Assembly: GCF_013376475.1 (NCBI RefSeq)
Contig: NZ_CP045508.1
Coordinates: 1,113,501-1,177,500 of the forward strand
Direction: 5' to 3'
Length of the DNA stretch: 64,000 nucleotides
Source: Desulfolutivibrio sulfoxidireducens
GTDB taxonomy: Bacteria; Desulfobacterota; Desulfovibrionia; Desulfovibrionales; Desulfovibrionaceae
A model generated the notes under the pieces. The model was not told the origin of the DNA. It made no database searches and worked only from the letters and a program-made list of their open reading frames with translations. A program made the translations under genes and the position numbers. Positions 36,812-48,023 of this stretch are shown here, one piece after another (position 1 is the stretch's first letter; every line of letters begins with the position of its first letter).

Positions 36812-36853
36812 GGCGGCAAGGCCCCTTTCTTTTCAAACCAGGGCCTTGCCGCC
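36812..36853. repeat. Long hairpin next to the terminator
   Basis: GGCGGCAAGGCCC (36812-36824) and its exact complement (36841-36853) form 13 pairs around a 16-base loop, with no T-run on either side. It lies between the universal stress gene stop and its terminator and may protect the mRNA end. Confidence 0.75.
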
Positions 36854-36900
36854 GGGCGCAAAGGCATGAAAGCCGCTCGCCGCCGGCGCGGCCTTGCCGG

Positions 36901-37350
36901 CTATTTCACCTGGTCCGGGCGCATGCTCAACACCGGGACCTTGGCGCTTTTGATCACCTTCTCGGCCACCGAGCCGAAGAGAATCTTGTCGATGCCCTTG
37001 CGGCCGTGGGTGCCAAGGATGATCATGTCCGCCTTGACCTCGTCGGCCGTGTTCAATATCTCCTCGGCCGCATACCCTGTGGCCACCCGGCCCTCGACCT
37101 TCTGTCCGGGAAAATGCTCCTTCAAAAAACCGTCCATGGTCTCCGTGGCCCCGGCCACGATGCCCTGGACGAAGTTGTCGATGTAGCTGGCCTGGACGTG
37201 GAACTCCACATACTGGTTCAGCGACGGCGCGACATACAGCACCACCAGCCGCGCGCCCAGGGTTTCGGACAGAAGCCGGGCGTAATGCGCCACCTTGGGG
37301 CTGACCTCGGAAAAATCCAGGGCGCACAGAATCGTTTCGATCTTGGCCAT
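36901..37350 (-). CDS. Universal stress protein (UspA family)
   Basis: 149 residues. The ATP-binding pattern G-x2-G-x9-G-S is seen in GTHGRKGIDKILFGS, and the start ETILCALDFSEVS is typical. It is a cytoplasmic, ATP-binding stress protein with no enzymatic role that can be named. It is a single-gene unit with its own terminator. Confidence 0.93.
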   Translation of the reverse strand: MAKIETILCALDFSEVSPKVAHYARLLSETLGARLVVLYVAPSLNQYVEFHVQASYIDNFVQGIVAGATETMDGFLKEHFPGQKVEGRVATGYAAEEILNTADEVKADMIILGTHGRKGIDKILFGSVAEKVIKSAKVPVLSMRPDQVK

Positions 37351-37439
37351 GTCGGGCTCCCGGGTTGAAGTGTTGCGATCCGCGACGATATTTTTATCCT
37401 AATCCAACGCCGTTTCAAAGAAAAGCGTGGCGGAGGGCA

Positions 37440-38519
37440 TCACGCCGCCCGAAGGACCCGTTTTTGGCGGTAGCGCTCGATGGGGCTGTTGAAAAAGGCC
37501 GTGATCAGGACGCTAAAGACCAGGGTGCCGACGACGGACGCCGCGGGGAGCCATTGCGGGGAGAAATAATAGCGCATGACCACGATGACCAGCCAGTGGG
37601 AGATGTAGAGGGGATAGGACAGCTCGCCGATCATGCGGTCCCATTTGATGGACTTGGTGTGGTAAAACACGAATGGCAGGGCCAGGACGGTCAGGATGTA
37701 GGTGGCGTAGTCCTTGGGGATGGAGGCCTCGCCCGGGAGGAACTGGTACATGAACAGGAAGGCCAGGTACGAGAAGGTGACGGCCCGAAGGATCGCCAGG
37801 CGCGGCCGCATGGTCTTGATCCGCAGGTAGAGGTGGTAGCACACCCCCCCCAGCAGGAAGAAGCACAGCTCGGCCGGGGTGAATCGCTGGCACCAGGGGT
37901 CCAGGGGAAGCTCGGCGATCCAGATGGCCAGGCGCACGGCCAGGCTGGCCGCGATGAGCAGCACAAGCGGCCTGAGGCCGCGACGGATCACGAACGGGGC
38001 GATCAGATAGAAGGTCAGTTCCACGGACAGGGTCCAGGCCTGGGGTGCGGCCAGGTAGAACCAGGCCGGTTGGACCGCGGCCATGGAGTTGGCGTCCAGG
38101 ACAAGCTGTCCGGTCTGCGGGGAAAGGGAGGTGAAAAAAAGGAAATCCTGGCCGAAGATGGCCGTGTTCGCGGCCACGAAGGCCATGATCGAGGAGCTGG
38201 CGAGCCTGTGGGCGTGAGTCAGCCAGGGCCCCAGCACCAGCGTGTAGTCCAGGAAGTGGTGAAAGGCCAGGGACGCGCCCACGGACAGGGCCACCACCAT
38301 CCAGTAGGTGGGATACAGGCGCAGGAAGCGGTTGGTGAAAAAAAGGCGGATGCTTCCCGGACCGGTGTATTTTTCGTTCAGGATCAGCGCCATGTAGAAG
38401 CCGGAGATGATGAAAAAAATCTTCACGGCGATATAGGCGTCGGTAAAAACCAGCCCGAAAAGGGGGCTGGTGTGATTGATGATCACCACGATGGCCAGAA
38501 AGACCCGGAGAAACCCCAT
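37440..38519 (-). CDS. Acyltransferase-3 family membrane protein
   Basis: 359 residues, about ten membrane helices. Family features: INHTSPLFG after the first helix, FFIISGFYMALIL, and RFLRLYPTYW. It transfers an acyl group (often acetyl) to a sugar or lipid on the outer side of the inner membrane. It follows cimA by 132 bases on the same strand but is probably not metabolically linked. The acceptor is unknown. Confidence 0.9.
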   Translation of the reverse strand: MGFLRVFLAIVVIINHTSPLFGLVFTDAYIAVKIFFIISGFYMALILNEKYTGPGSIRLFFTNRFLRLYPTYWMVVALSVGASLAFHHFLDYTLVLGPWLTHAHRLASSSIMAFVAANTAIFGQDFLFFTSLSPQTGQLVLDANSMAAVQPAWFYLAAPQAWTLSVELTFYLIAPFVIRRGLRPLVLLIAASLAVRLAIWIAELPLDPWCQRFTPAELCFFLLGGVCYHLYLRIKTMRPRLAILRAVTFSYLAFLFMYQFLPGEASIPKDYATYILTVLALPFVFYHTKSIKWDRMIGELSYPLYISHWLVIVVMRYYFSPQWLPAASVVGTLVFSVLITAFFNSPIERYRQKRVLRAA

Positions 38520-38651
38520 GTATTTTTCGTCCTTGCCAAAACGCCCCGGCCGCCGGATGGGAGCCGGCGTCAGGGATGTTCATGTTCTCGGTGTTCCTGT
38601 GGATTCGCAGTCGCCCGATCAGGCCCGGGGCGGCTTTGGTCGTGTCGCGTC

Positions 38652-40262
<1,611 letters not shown>

Positions 40263-40328
40263 GTCCGTCCCTGCCCCTCCGCTGTGCGGCGCGAAAGGCG
40301 TGTGGCGCGTCTCGTCCGAAAGCCCGGA

Positions 40329-41564
40329 TCAGCAGACCCGGTCGCCGCCCGGTTTGTCCAGCCCGAAGGCATCGTGCAGCGCGCGCACGGCCAACTCCAG
40401 GTATTTCCCCTCGATTAAGCAGGTGATCTTGATCTCGGAGGTGGAAATCATCAGAATATTGATGTTTTCGTTGCGCAGGCAGGTGAACATCATGGCCGCC
40501 ACGCCCGAATGGTTGCGCATGCCCACGCCGATGACCGAGATCTTGCACACGTTGAGATCGTGCTGCACGCCCTCGGCCCCGATGTCTTTGTTGTTGCGCG
40601 AAAGGATGGCCAGGGTCTTTTCCAGATCGGCCCGGGTCACGGTGAAGGTCATGTCCGTGCGTCCCTCCCGGCTGGTGTTCTGCACGATCATGTCCACCAG
40701 GATGCCCGCGTCGGCGATGGGGCTGAAGATGGAGGCGGCCACCCCGGGACGGTCCATGACGTTGGCCACGGTGATGCGACACTGATCCTTGTCGTAGGCG
40801 ATGCCCGAAACCAGCACGTCTTCCATCTGCTCGTCCTCCTGGGTGACCAGAGTGCCGGGATCGTCGCAAAAAGTCGAGCGCACCCGGACCGGCACATTGT
40901 ATTTCTTGGCGAATTCCACGGACCGAATCTGCAGCACCTTGGCCCCCATGCTGGAATATTCCAGCATCTCGTCGTAGGTGATGCGATCGAGTTTGCGGGC
41001 CGTGGAACAGATGTTGGGATCGGTGGTGTAGACGCCCTTGACGTCGGTGTAGATCTCGCACACCTCGGCGCAGAGCGCCGCGGCCAGGGCCACGCCCGTG
41101 GTGTCCGAGCCGCCCCGGCCAAGGGTGGTCAGCCGGCCGTGGCAGCTCACGCCCTGGAAACCGGCCACCACCAGCACGTCGAACTCCTCGATCAGGTCCA
41201 TGAGCCGGGCCTTGTCGATTTCGAGGATGCGCGCCCGGCCGTAGTTGTTGTTGGTCAGGATGGGGATCTGGTGCCCCAGGACCGAGCGGCATTTGATCCC
41301 GGCGTCCTTGAGCAGCATGGCGAAAAGGGCCACGGACACCTGCTCCCCGGTGGTCAGCAGGGAGTCGCACTCGGCAGGATCGGGATCGGCCGAAAACTCC
41401 CTGGCCAGGCCCAAAAGGCGGTTGGTCTCCCCGGACATGGCCGAGAGCACCACCACCACCTTGAACCCCTCGGCCAGGCCCTTTTCCACCCGGGCCTTGA
41501 CCTGCCTCATGCGGTCCACGCCGGCCACGGACGTGCCGCCGTATTTCTGCACCAGTATGCGCAT
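40329..41564 (-). CDS. lysC: Aspartate kinase
   Basis: 411 residues. Start VQKYGGTSVAGVDRM, TTLGRGGSDTTGVALAAAL, then two C-terminal ACT domains (about 265-405) for feedback binding. It phosphorylates aspartate in lysine/methionine/threonine synthesis. GGAGG lies five bases before ATG. It is in a leftward run with tsaE upstream and cimA downstream. Confidence 0.97.
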   Translation of the reverse strand: MRILVQKYGGTSVAGVDRMRQVKARVEKGLAEGFKVVVVLSAMSGETNRLLGLAREFSADPDPAECDSLLTTGEQVSVALFAMLLKDAGIKCRSVLGHQIPILTNNNYGRARILEIDKARLMDLIEEFDVLVVAGFQGVSCHGRLTTLGRGGSDTTGVALAAALCAEVCEIYTDVKGVYTTDPNICSTARKLDRITYDEMLEYSSMGAKVLQIRSVEFAKKYNVPVRVRSTFCDDPGTLVTQEDEQMEDVLVSGIAYDKDQCRITVANVMDRPGVAASIFSPIADAGILVDMIVQNTSREGRTDMTFTVTRADLEKTLAILSRNNKDIGAEGVQHDLNVCKISVIGVGMRNHSGVAAMMFTCLRNENINILMISTSEIKITCLIEGKYLELAVRALHDAFGLDKPGGDRVC

Positions 41565-41649
41565 GGTTCCTCCGCGTTGGGGGGCCGCGTCCGGGCGGTC
41601 CCGAAAATCCGCGTCCGCGTGGTGTGCGGACTGCGCGTTGGCTGGACGG

Positions 41650-42189
41650 TCAGTCCGTCCGGTTCCGGGGATGGCATGTTTCCCGGAGATGGGCCGCAAG
41701 GGCCGAAACGAGCGCCGCGCCTGTTTCGCCATGGGCCTCGATCGTCACCCGCCGCCCGGTCCCGTCGTAGCGCCAGGTTAGGGACAGATGGTCGCCCGCC
41801 AGGCAATCGTCGGGCAGATGCTCGGCCCATTCCACGGCCAGGATGCGCCCCGGGCCGGTACCGCCGGGAGGCGCGGCCTCGGCGTATTCCTCGAACAGTT
41901 CTCCGGCCTGGTTTCCCCGCAGGCGGTAGAAGTCCATGTGCACCACTTCCGGCCGGGTGGGGTAGATGTTGACCAGATTGAAGCTGGGGCTGGCGACCTC
42001 GGCCTCGTCGCCGCCGGGCAGGGCCGCGACCAGGCCGCGAACGAGGGTGGTTTTGCCCGATCCCAGGTCGCCGCGCAAGAGCACGACGATCGTTCCGGCC
42101 GCTTTTCCCAGGACCGTGGCCATCCCGGTCCCCAGGCGCAGGGTGTCGGACGGGTCGCCAAGCCGCAGGGCGATAGGATCGGCGATCAT
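41650..42189 (-). CDS. tsaE: tRNA threonylcarbamoyladenosine synthesis ATPase TsaE
   Basis: 179 residues. Walker A GDLGSGKTTLVRG, then SPSFNLVNIYP and HMDFYRL, and AVEWAEHLP, the TsaE signatures. It is required with TsaB and TsaD for the t6A modification. It starts 11 bases after the CBS gene. Confidence 0.95.
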   Translation of the reverse strand: MIADPIALRLGDPSDTLRLGTGMATVLGKAAGTIVVLLRGDLGSGKTTLVRGLVAALPGGDEAEVASPSFNLVNIYPTRPEVVHMDFYRLRGNQAGELFEEYAEAAPPGGTGPGRILAVEWAEHLPDDCLAGDHLSLTWRYDGTGRRVTIEAHGETGAALVSALAAHLRETCHPRNRTD

Positions 42190-42199
42190 GGCTCCGGGG

Positions 42200-42649
42200 T
42201 TACTTGGCGAGGGCCCGCAGGATGTCGCGCATGCCGATGATCCCGACCAGTTTTCCGGCCTCGACCACCGGAAGGGTGTGAAAATTGCGCTCGGTCATAA
42301 GCGTGGCCACCTCGTCCACCCCGGTCTCCGGAGAGACGCAGGCCGGATGCGGGGTCATGGCCGCCGCGACGGTCAGGGCCGTGATCTTGTCCATCTCCCG
42401 ATCCAGGTCCTTCATGGAACTCAAGGGAACGAAGCCGTCCAGCAGGGAAAAGACCGACGGCAGGGAAATCTTTTTTTGCTGGGCCACCAGATCGCTCTGG
42501 CACAGGATGCCCACCAGACGGCCCTGGGGGTCGGTCACCGGCAGGCCGTTGAATCCCTTGTCCAGAAGCATCCGGGCGGCCTGGGAAATTTCCGTGTCCG
42601 GGGAGACGGTGAGAACCTCCCGGCTCATGACGTCCTTGGCTTTGAGCAT
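42200..42649 (-). CDS. Two-CBS-domain protein
   Basis: 149 residues. Two CBS motifs (DVMSREVLTVSPDTEISQ and AAMTPHPACVSPETGVDE starts, with GLPVTD and TLPVVE strands) make a single Bateman module, expected to bind adenine nucleotides. There is no catalytic partner domain. It is placed between nnr and tsaE, and its target is unknown. Confidence 0.92.
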   Translation of the reverse strand: MLKAKDVMSREVLTVSPDTEISQAARMLLDKGFNGLPVTDPQGRLVGILCQSDLVAQQKKISLPSVFSLLDGFVPLSSMKDLDREMDKITALTVAAAMTPHPACVSPETGVDEVATLMTERNFHTLPVVEAGKLVGIIGMRDILRALAK

Positions 42650-42658
42650 GCGTCGTCC

Positions 42659-44251
42659 TTACGTGTTGCGGTCGTGTGCGACGCGGGGCAGGGCGTCGGC
42701 GACGTCCAGGGCCGTGTTCCCCCGCATGGGGAAGTCCCGGGCCAGGAAAACCCCGCACAGGCCATGCCAATACACCCCAAGGCAGGCCGCAAGCAAGGGG
42801 GCGAGACCCCCTGCCAAAAGCCGGCCGATCACCCCGGCCAGCACGTCCCCGGAGCCGCCCACGGCCAGATTCGGCGCCGCGTGGGGAGACAGGACGGCCG
42901 GGGAATCCGGCTCGCTCCCGGACACGAGCACCGTGCCCGGGCCCTTGAGCGCGACCACGGCCCGGGTCCTGTCCGCCAGCCGTCTGGCCGCGCCCGGCCG
43001 GTCGGCCTCCACCGCGTCGATGCCGGTCCCCAGAAGCCGGGCCATCTCCCCGGGGTGCGGGGTGAAAACGGCCCCCGGGCCGATATTTTCGGCCAGTTCC
43101 GGCCGCGCGGCCAGAAGATACAGGGCGTCGGCGTCCAGGATCGCCGGGACCGGAAGCGGTCCCGGGGCCAAAAGGGCGGCCAGGAACTCCCCGGCTCCGG
43201 CGTCGCGGCCCATCCCCGGGCCGAGAACCACGGCGTCCACGCCGGCCAGAAATTCCCGCGTCCGCGCGGCCATCCCCGCCGACCAGCCCGCGCCCGGGGT
43301 TTTCTCCCCCAGGGGCAGGGTCATGATCTCGGGTCGGTCGGCCTTGACCCGGGCCTCGATCCCGGCCGGGCAGGCCACGGTCACCAGGCCCGCCCCGGCC
43401 CGCAGGGCCCCCATGGCCGCCAGGTGCGGCGCGCCGGTCAGGCCCGGCGAGCCCCCGATGACGCCGACCTTGCCGGCGCTTCCCTTGTGCAAAAGGGGGT
43501 CGGCCGGGGGCACAAGGTCCATGATCGCGCCGGTCAACCCGAAAAACGAGGCCGGATGGGCGGCCTTGACCATGTCCGGGATGCCGATGGGGCAGACCGT
43601 GAGCCGGCCGGTGAAGGCCCTGGCCCGGGGCAGAAAAAGCCCGACCTTGGCCGCCTCGAAGGTGGCCGTGGCCGCGGCCCGCACCGCGTCCGGGCCGGGG
43701 AGGCCGGTCGATGCGTCCAGGCCCGAGGGGATGTCCAGGGAAAAGATGAGGGATCGGGAGGCGTGGGCGTTTATGGCCGCCACCAGGGCCGCGAAATCCG
43801 GACGCAGGGGACCTGTGAATCCCGTGCCCAGAAGGCCGTCCACGAGGATGTCCGGGACCTCCCGCGTGGCCGCCCCGGCCCGGGACATGGGACGCATGGG
43901 CAGGCCGAGCCTTTCGGCCAGGCCTAGGTTGTAGGCCGCCGACTTGCGGAAGCGGTCCTTTGGGCGGGCCAAAAGGATCAGGGGATCGGCCCCGGCTGCG
44001 GCCGCGATCCGGGCCAGGGCCAGGGCGTCGCCGCCGTTTTGCCCGGGGCCGGCGTACAGATGCATCCGAGCCCCGGACAGGGGGCCGTATTCCCGCTCAA
44101 GGACCGCAAAGGCCGCCCGGGCCGCGTTCTCCATGAGCACGTGGGGGTGGAACCCGACATGGCGCATGGCCGCCGCGTCCCAGGCGGCCATCTCGGAGGG
44201 CGTGGGCAGGGGAGAAAGCGCCCCGGACGGCAGGTCCGCAAACGGGCTCAC
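42659..44251 (-). CDS. nnr: Bifunctional NAD(P)H-hydrate epimerase/dehydratase
   Basis: 530 residues. The N-terminal YjeF epimerase domain (about 10-225) has GPGQNGGDALALAR and VDGLLGTG; the C-terminal ADP-dependent dehydratase (about 230-525) has GPGMGRD, TPHPGEMARLL and GSGDVLAG. It repairs hydrated NAD(P)H. The GTG start overlaps the stop of acpS, a pairing common in bacteria. Confidence 0.95.
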   Translation of the reverse strand: MSPFADLPSGALSPLPTPSEMAAWDAAAMRHVGFHPHVLMENAARAAFAVLEREYGPLSGARMHLYAGPGQNGGDALALARIAAAAGADPLILLARPKDRFRKSAAYNLGLAERLGLPMRPMSRAGAATREVPDILVDGLLGTGFTGPLRPDFAALVAAINAHASRSLIFSLDIPSGLDASTGLPGPDAVRAAATATFEAAKVGLFLPRARAFTGRLTVCPIGIPDMVKAAHPASFFGLTGAIMDLVPPADPLLHKGSAGKVGVIGGSPGLTGAPHLAAMGALRAGAGLVTVACPAGIEARVKADRPEIMTLPLGEKTPGAGWSAGMAARTREFLAGVDAVVLGPGMGRDAGAGEFLAALLAPGPLPVPAILDADALYLLAARPELAENIGPGAVFTPHPGEMARLLGTGIDAVEADRPGAARRLADRTRAVVALKGPGTVLVSGSEPDSPAVLSPHAAPNLAVGGSGDVLAGVIGRLLAGGLAPLLAACLGVYWHGLCGVFLARDFPMRGNTALDVADALPRVAHDRNT

Positions 44252-44814
44252 GACGATTCCCCCCGTGGCCGCCGGGCGGGGTGGCGGCGTTTCCTGGCCG
44301 GGTCGGGAAAGACGCGTTCGTCCGGGCCTCGCCACAGGCCCGGGTCCGGCTCGTCCGGGGGCGTCTGGAACGTCCGGGGCGTGGCCGGCAATGCGGAAGG
44401 ACATCCCGAACAGGTCGTGGCCGCCCGGGGCGCGGCGGGCAGGCGTTCGGCCACCACCACGGCGGCGGCCGTGTCCCGGCCGTGGGAGATGCTCACGTGG
44501 AAGGCGTCCGCCCCGATCTCCCTGGCCCTGTCCCGGGCCGGTCCGGACAGGCGCAGCACCGGTCGGCCCAGGGGGTCGGGCAAAATTTCGACGCACTGGA
44601 AGGTGATGCCGGCGGAAAATCCCGTGCCCAGGGCCTTGACCGCCGCCTCCTTGGCCGCAAAACATCCGGCCAGGGTCGGGATCGGATCGCGGCCGGCCCG
44701 GGAGGCCAGCTCGGAGGCGGTCAGGATGCGCCGGGAAAAGGCCTCCCCGAACCGTTCGTGGGCCCGCTCGATGCGCGCCAGTTCCACCACGTCCAGGCCC
44801 AGTCCCACGATCAT
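44248..44814 (-). CDS. acpS: Holo-[acyl-carrier-protein] synthase with C-terminal extension
   Basis: 188 residues; AcpS is usually about 125. Residues 1-130 have the family's GLGLDVVELARIERAH, FAAKEAAVKALGTG and HVSISHG motifs. It transfers 4'-phosphopantetheine from CoA to acyl carrier protein. The last 55-60 residues are proline- and arginine-rich and without a recognisable domain, running into the overlap with nnr. A past loss of the stop codon is a simple explanation. Confidence 0.92.
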   Translation of the reverse strand: MIVGLGLDVVELARIERAHERFGEAFSRRILTASELASRAGRDPIPTLAGCFAAKEAAVKALGTGFSAGITFQCVEILPDPLGRPVLRLSGPARDRAREIGADAFHVSISHGRDTAAAVVVAERLPAAPRAATTCSGCPSALPATPRTFQTPPDEPDPGLWRGPDERVFPDPARKRRHPARRPRGESS

Positions 44815-44827
44815 GGGCGCGCCCCGG

Positions 44828-45553
44828 TCACGAGACGAATCCGGCCACGATATTGGCCATGCGCGAGACCGCCTCGGGCAGGCCGGTGACCACGGCCCGG
44901 GCCACGATGGCGTGGCCGATGGAATATTCGTTGACCCCGGACACCCCGGCGAAGGCCAGGATGTTCACGTAGTCCAGGCCATGCCCCATGTTGACCCGAA
45001 GCCCGAGCCGGCGGGCCTGGTCAAGGCCGGCCAGGAGGCGTTCGAATTCGGCCTGTCGGGCGTCCGGGTTCTTGGCCTCGGCGTAGGTGCCGGTGTGCAG
45101 TTCCACGTAGCCCGCCCCGGTCTTGGCCGCGGCCGCGATCTGGGCCGGGTCGGGGTCGATAAATAGGCTGGCCTCGATGCCGGCCTTGGCCAGGGGGGCG
45201 AGGAACGCGGCCAAGACGGCCTCGCGCCCGGCCACGTCCAGGCCGCCCTCGGTGGTCAGTTCCCGCCTGTTTTCCGGAACCAGGCACACCAGATCAGGCG
45301 CGAGGCGCAGGGCGATGCCCTGCATCTCGGCCGTGGCGGCCATCTCCAGGTGCAGCCTGGTCTTGACCGTCCGGCGCAAAAGCTCCACGTCGCGGTCCTG
45401 GATGTGCCGGCGGTCCTCGCGCAGGTGCACGATGATCGCCGTGGCGCCGGAGAGCTCGGCCAGGGACGCGGCCAGGACGGGATCGGGTTCGGCGGCCAGC
45501 CTGGCCTGGCGGATGGTGGCCACGTGATCGACATTGACGGCGAGATTCGGCAT
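44828..45553 (-). CDS. pdxJ: Pyridoxine 5'-phosphate synthase
   Basis: 241 residues. Start [27 protein letters not shown], and the end GHGLDYVN...[12 protein letters not shown]. It makes pyridoxine 5'-phosphate from deoxyxylulose phosphate and 3-amino-1-hydroxyacetone phosphate. AGGAG lies seven bases before ATG. First gene of the leftward pdxJ-acpS-nnr-CBS-tsaE run. Confidence 0.97.
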   Translation of the reverse strand: MPNLAVNVDHVATIRQARLAAEPDPVLAASLAELSGATAIIVHLREDRRHIQDRDVELLRRTVKTRLHLEMAATAEMQGIALRLAPDLVCLVPENRRELTTEGGLDVAGREAVLAAFLAPLAKAGIEASLFIDPDPAQIAAAAKTGAGYVELHTGTYAEAKNPDARQAEFERLLAGLDQARRLGLRVNMGHGLDYVNILAFAGVSGVNEYSIGHAIVARAVVTGLPEAVSRMANIVAGFVS

Positions 45554-45864
45554 GGTATGCTCCTTGCAGTAACTGTCGGCGCATTGACTGCCGGCCGGAC
45601 CATCGGCCGAGACGCGCCAGCCGCGCGTTTCCGGGTCCGGACGCGGCATAAGGGGCCGCCTGGCGGAGAAACACGTGGGCGGCACGCGTTTTTTGTGTAG
45701 GCGAGGCCGGGGGCCTTGTAAAGACCGTGTCGTCAAGTGCAAATTCCGTACTTCGCGCGGCACGATTTTTTCCCACGGCGACGATCATGGACGCGCGTGA
45801 GGCGCGAAACCGTCCGCACGCCATTCGGGCGCGGGCAAGAACCTTTGAACAAAGAGTAGAATCT
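45554..45864. promoter_or_regulatory. Divergent region between pdxJ and the UDP-glucose dehydrogenase gene
   Basis: No gene is supported. It must contain promoters for both sides; I could not identify boxes with confidence. Confidence 0.4.
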
Positions 45865-47202
45865 ATGAATCTGTGCATCGTGGGTACTGGGTACGTGGGG
45901 CTGGTCAGCGCGGCCTGCTTCGCGGAAATGGGCAACGAGGTGTGCTGCGTGGACATCAATCCCCGCATCGTGGAGAACCTGAGGCAGGGCGTCATCCACA
46001 TCTACGAGCCGGGACTTGAGGAACTGGTGCGGCGCAACACCGCCGAGGGACGACTCAAATTCACAACCAGCATCGCCGAGGGCATGGAAAACGCCCTGTT
46101 CGCGTTTATCACCGTGGGCACTCCCCCGAAAGAGGACGGTTCCTGCGACTTAAGCTTCGTCTATCAGGTGGCCCGGGACATCGGGGCGGGCATGCGCGAG
46201 TACAAGATTATCGTGGACAAATCCACGGTTCCCGTGGGCACGGCGGACAAGGTCCGCGAACTGGTCGCCGAGGAACTGGCCAAGCGCGGCGAGGCCATCG
46301 AGTTCGACGTGGTGTCCAATCCGGAATTCCTGAAGGAGGGCGACGCGGTCAGCGACTTCTTCAAGCCCGACCGGGTGGTCGTGGGCACGGACAACGTGCG
46401 CACGGCCGAGCTGCTCAAGGCCCTGTACGCGCCCTACGCCCGCAGCCGGGACAAGCTCATCGTCATGGGCGTGCGCAGCGCCGAGATGACCAAGTACGCG
46501 GCCAACTGCATGCTGGCCACCAAGATCTCATTCATCAACGAGATCGCCAACCTGTGCGAGAAGGTGGGCGCCGACGTGCGCGACGTGCGCGTGGGCATCG
46601 GCTCGGACCACCGCATCGGCTACCAGTTCATCTATCCCGGCGTGGGCTACGGCGGCTCCTGCTTCCCCAAGGACGTCAAGGCCCTGATCGACACGGCCCG
46701 GCAGCACGACTACGAGCCCAAGGTGCTGGCCGCCGTGGACGAGGTCAACGCCCGGCAAAAGCACGTGCTCTCGCGCAAGATCGAGGAATGCTTCGCCACG
46801 CGCGGCGGGGTCGCGGGCAAGACCCTGGCCCTGTGGGGGTTGGCGTTCAAGGCCAACACCGACGACGTGCGCGACGCCTCGTCCTTCGAGCTCATCAAGG
46901 ACCTGACGGAAAAGGGCATGAAGGTCCGGGCCTTCGATCCCGTGGCTGGCCTGAACGCCCGCCGCCACTTCGAGGAAAACGAGCTGTTGACCGTGGTCGA
47001 CGAGCAGTACGCGGCCCTGGACGGGGCCTCGGCCCTGGCCGTGGTCACGGAGTGGAACCAGTTCCGCAACCCGGATTTCCAGCGCATCGAAAAGGCCCTG
47101 GCCGAGCCCTTGGTCTTCGACGGCCGCAACCTGTATTCCCCGGAACTCATGTCCGGCCTGGGATTTGTCTACTACTGCATCGGCCGCCCGGACCCCAGAT
47201 AG
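45865..47202 (+). CDS. ugd: UDP-glucose 6-dehydrogenase
   Basis: 445 residues. NAD-binding IVGTGYVGLVSAACFAEMG, DKSTVPVGTADKV, NPEFLKEGDAVSDF and the catalytic cysteine in GYGGSCFPKDVKAL. It oxidises UDP-glucose to UDP-glucuronate for surface polysaccharide. The gene has only a weak ribosome site (AAAGAG) and ends at a clear terminator, so it is a single-gene unit. Confidence 0.96.
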   Translation: MNLCIVGTGYVGLVSAACFAEMGNEVCCVDINPRIVENLRQGVIHIYEPGLEELVRRNTAEGRLKFTTSIAEGMENALFAFITVGTPPKEDGSCDLSFVYQVARDIGAGMREYKIIVDKSTVPVGTADKVRELVAEELAKRGEAIEFDVVSNPEFLKEGDAVSDFFKPDRVVVGTDNVRTAELLKALYAPYARSRDKLIVMGVRSAEMTKYAANCMLATKISFINEIANLCEKVGADVRDVRVGIGSDHRIGYQFIYPGVGYGGSCFPKDVKALIDTARQHDYEPKVLAAVDEVNARQKHVLSRKIEECFATRGGVAGKTLALWGLAFKANTDDVRDASSFELIKDLTEKGMKVRAFDPVAGLNARRHFEENELLTVVDEQYAALDGASALAVVTEWNQFRNPDFQRIEKALAEPLVFDGRNLYSPELMSGLGFVYYCIGRPDPR

Positions 47203-47227
47203 GCCCCGGCCGGCGAGCCGCAACATG

Positions 47228-47266
47228 AAAGCGCCGCCCCTGGAGAACCGGAGGCGGCGCTTTTTT
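47228..47266 (+). terminator. Terminator after ugd
   Basis: AAAGCGCCGCC and GGCGGCGC (with following T pairing to A) form the stem around a 14-base loop, followed by six T. Confidence 0.88.
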
Positions 47267-47302
47267 ACGCGTCCATGGCCGTGTTACGAATGGGGCGTTC
47301 CG

Positions 47303-47515
47303 CTAGCGCAACATGGCCTCGGCCCGGTCGATCTGGGCCGGACTCAGATCGGCTGGGACCTTCTCCCGGCCAAGGCGGGTGCACACCAGATACCTGGCGC
47401 ATTTCGCATTGTCCCCGCGACAGTATTTCTTTTTCATCATCTCGGCCATGGCCGGCATGTTGGCCATCCTGTCGTTGAAGAAGATGCATTTGGAGAGCAT
47501 TTCACAGTCAGGCAT
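47303..47515 (-). CDS. Small cysteine-containing protein
   Basis: 70 residues. Cysteines at positions 4, 10, 32, 39 and 45 (PDCEMLSKC, YCRGDNAKCARYLVC) suggest a metal site. AGGAGG lies six bases before the ATG. The sequence resembles small proteins frequent in deltaproteobacteria with no assigned function. It is a single gene, with a conserved-looking helical end (SPAQIDRAEAML). Confidence 0.8.
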   Translation of the reverse strand: MPDCEMLSKCIFFNDRMANMPAMAEMMKKKYCRGDNAKCARYLVCTRLGREKVPADLSPAQIDRAEAMLR

Positions 47516-47677
47516 GATTTCCCTCCTGTCATGAAGATTTGAAAGGAGGATAGCCTGTCGGCCAGTCTGATACAAGGGGGGATGATTTTTATTTCTTTTC
47601 GAAGCTAGGCGCTAGGAAAACCGACTTTTCGTCTGGTGAAGAATCGTCCGAAATGGATGCGCAACGCCACAAGCGTT

Positions 47678-47905
47678 TCAGCTCCCGGTTTCCAGGGTGC
47701 GCAGGCAGGTCCGCAGCATCAGTTCCCGCAGGATGACCCGCTCGTATTCCACGTGGCCGCCCTCGGGAACGTCCTCCTCGGCGTCGGCCAGGGCTCGCTC
47801 CACGAACTGGGTCTCCTCCCAGAAATCCAGAAGCTCGTCGTCGGCCAGGCCCTTGACCTGGTCTTCCAGGGGGAAATGCTCCGTATCGAGGTAGAATCGG
47901 CCCAT
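47678..47905 (-). CDS. Small acidic hypothetical protein
   Basis: 75 residues, acidic and mostly helical (LEDQVKGLADDELLDFWEET...). AAGGA lies eight bases before ATG. No family is recognised. It sits downstream of the bactofilin gene on the same strand and may be co-transcribed. Confidence 0.7.
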   Translation of the reverse strand: MGRFYLDTEHFPLEDQVKGLADDELLDFWEETQFVERALADAEEDVPEGGHVEYERVILRELMLRTCLRTLETGS

Positions 47906-48023
47906 GTGCGCGTCCTTGCATGGCGGCGTCCGGGAGGTGAACCTCCACGAACGCGTCAAATCGTCGCCCCGTGTAGCGGGTCTTTTTCAAATGCGCAAGC
48001 GCCGGGATATCCAGCCTCCGGGA

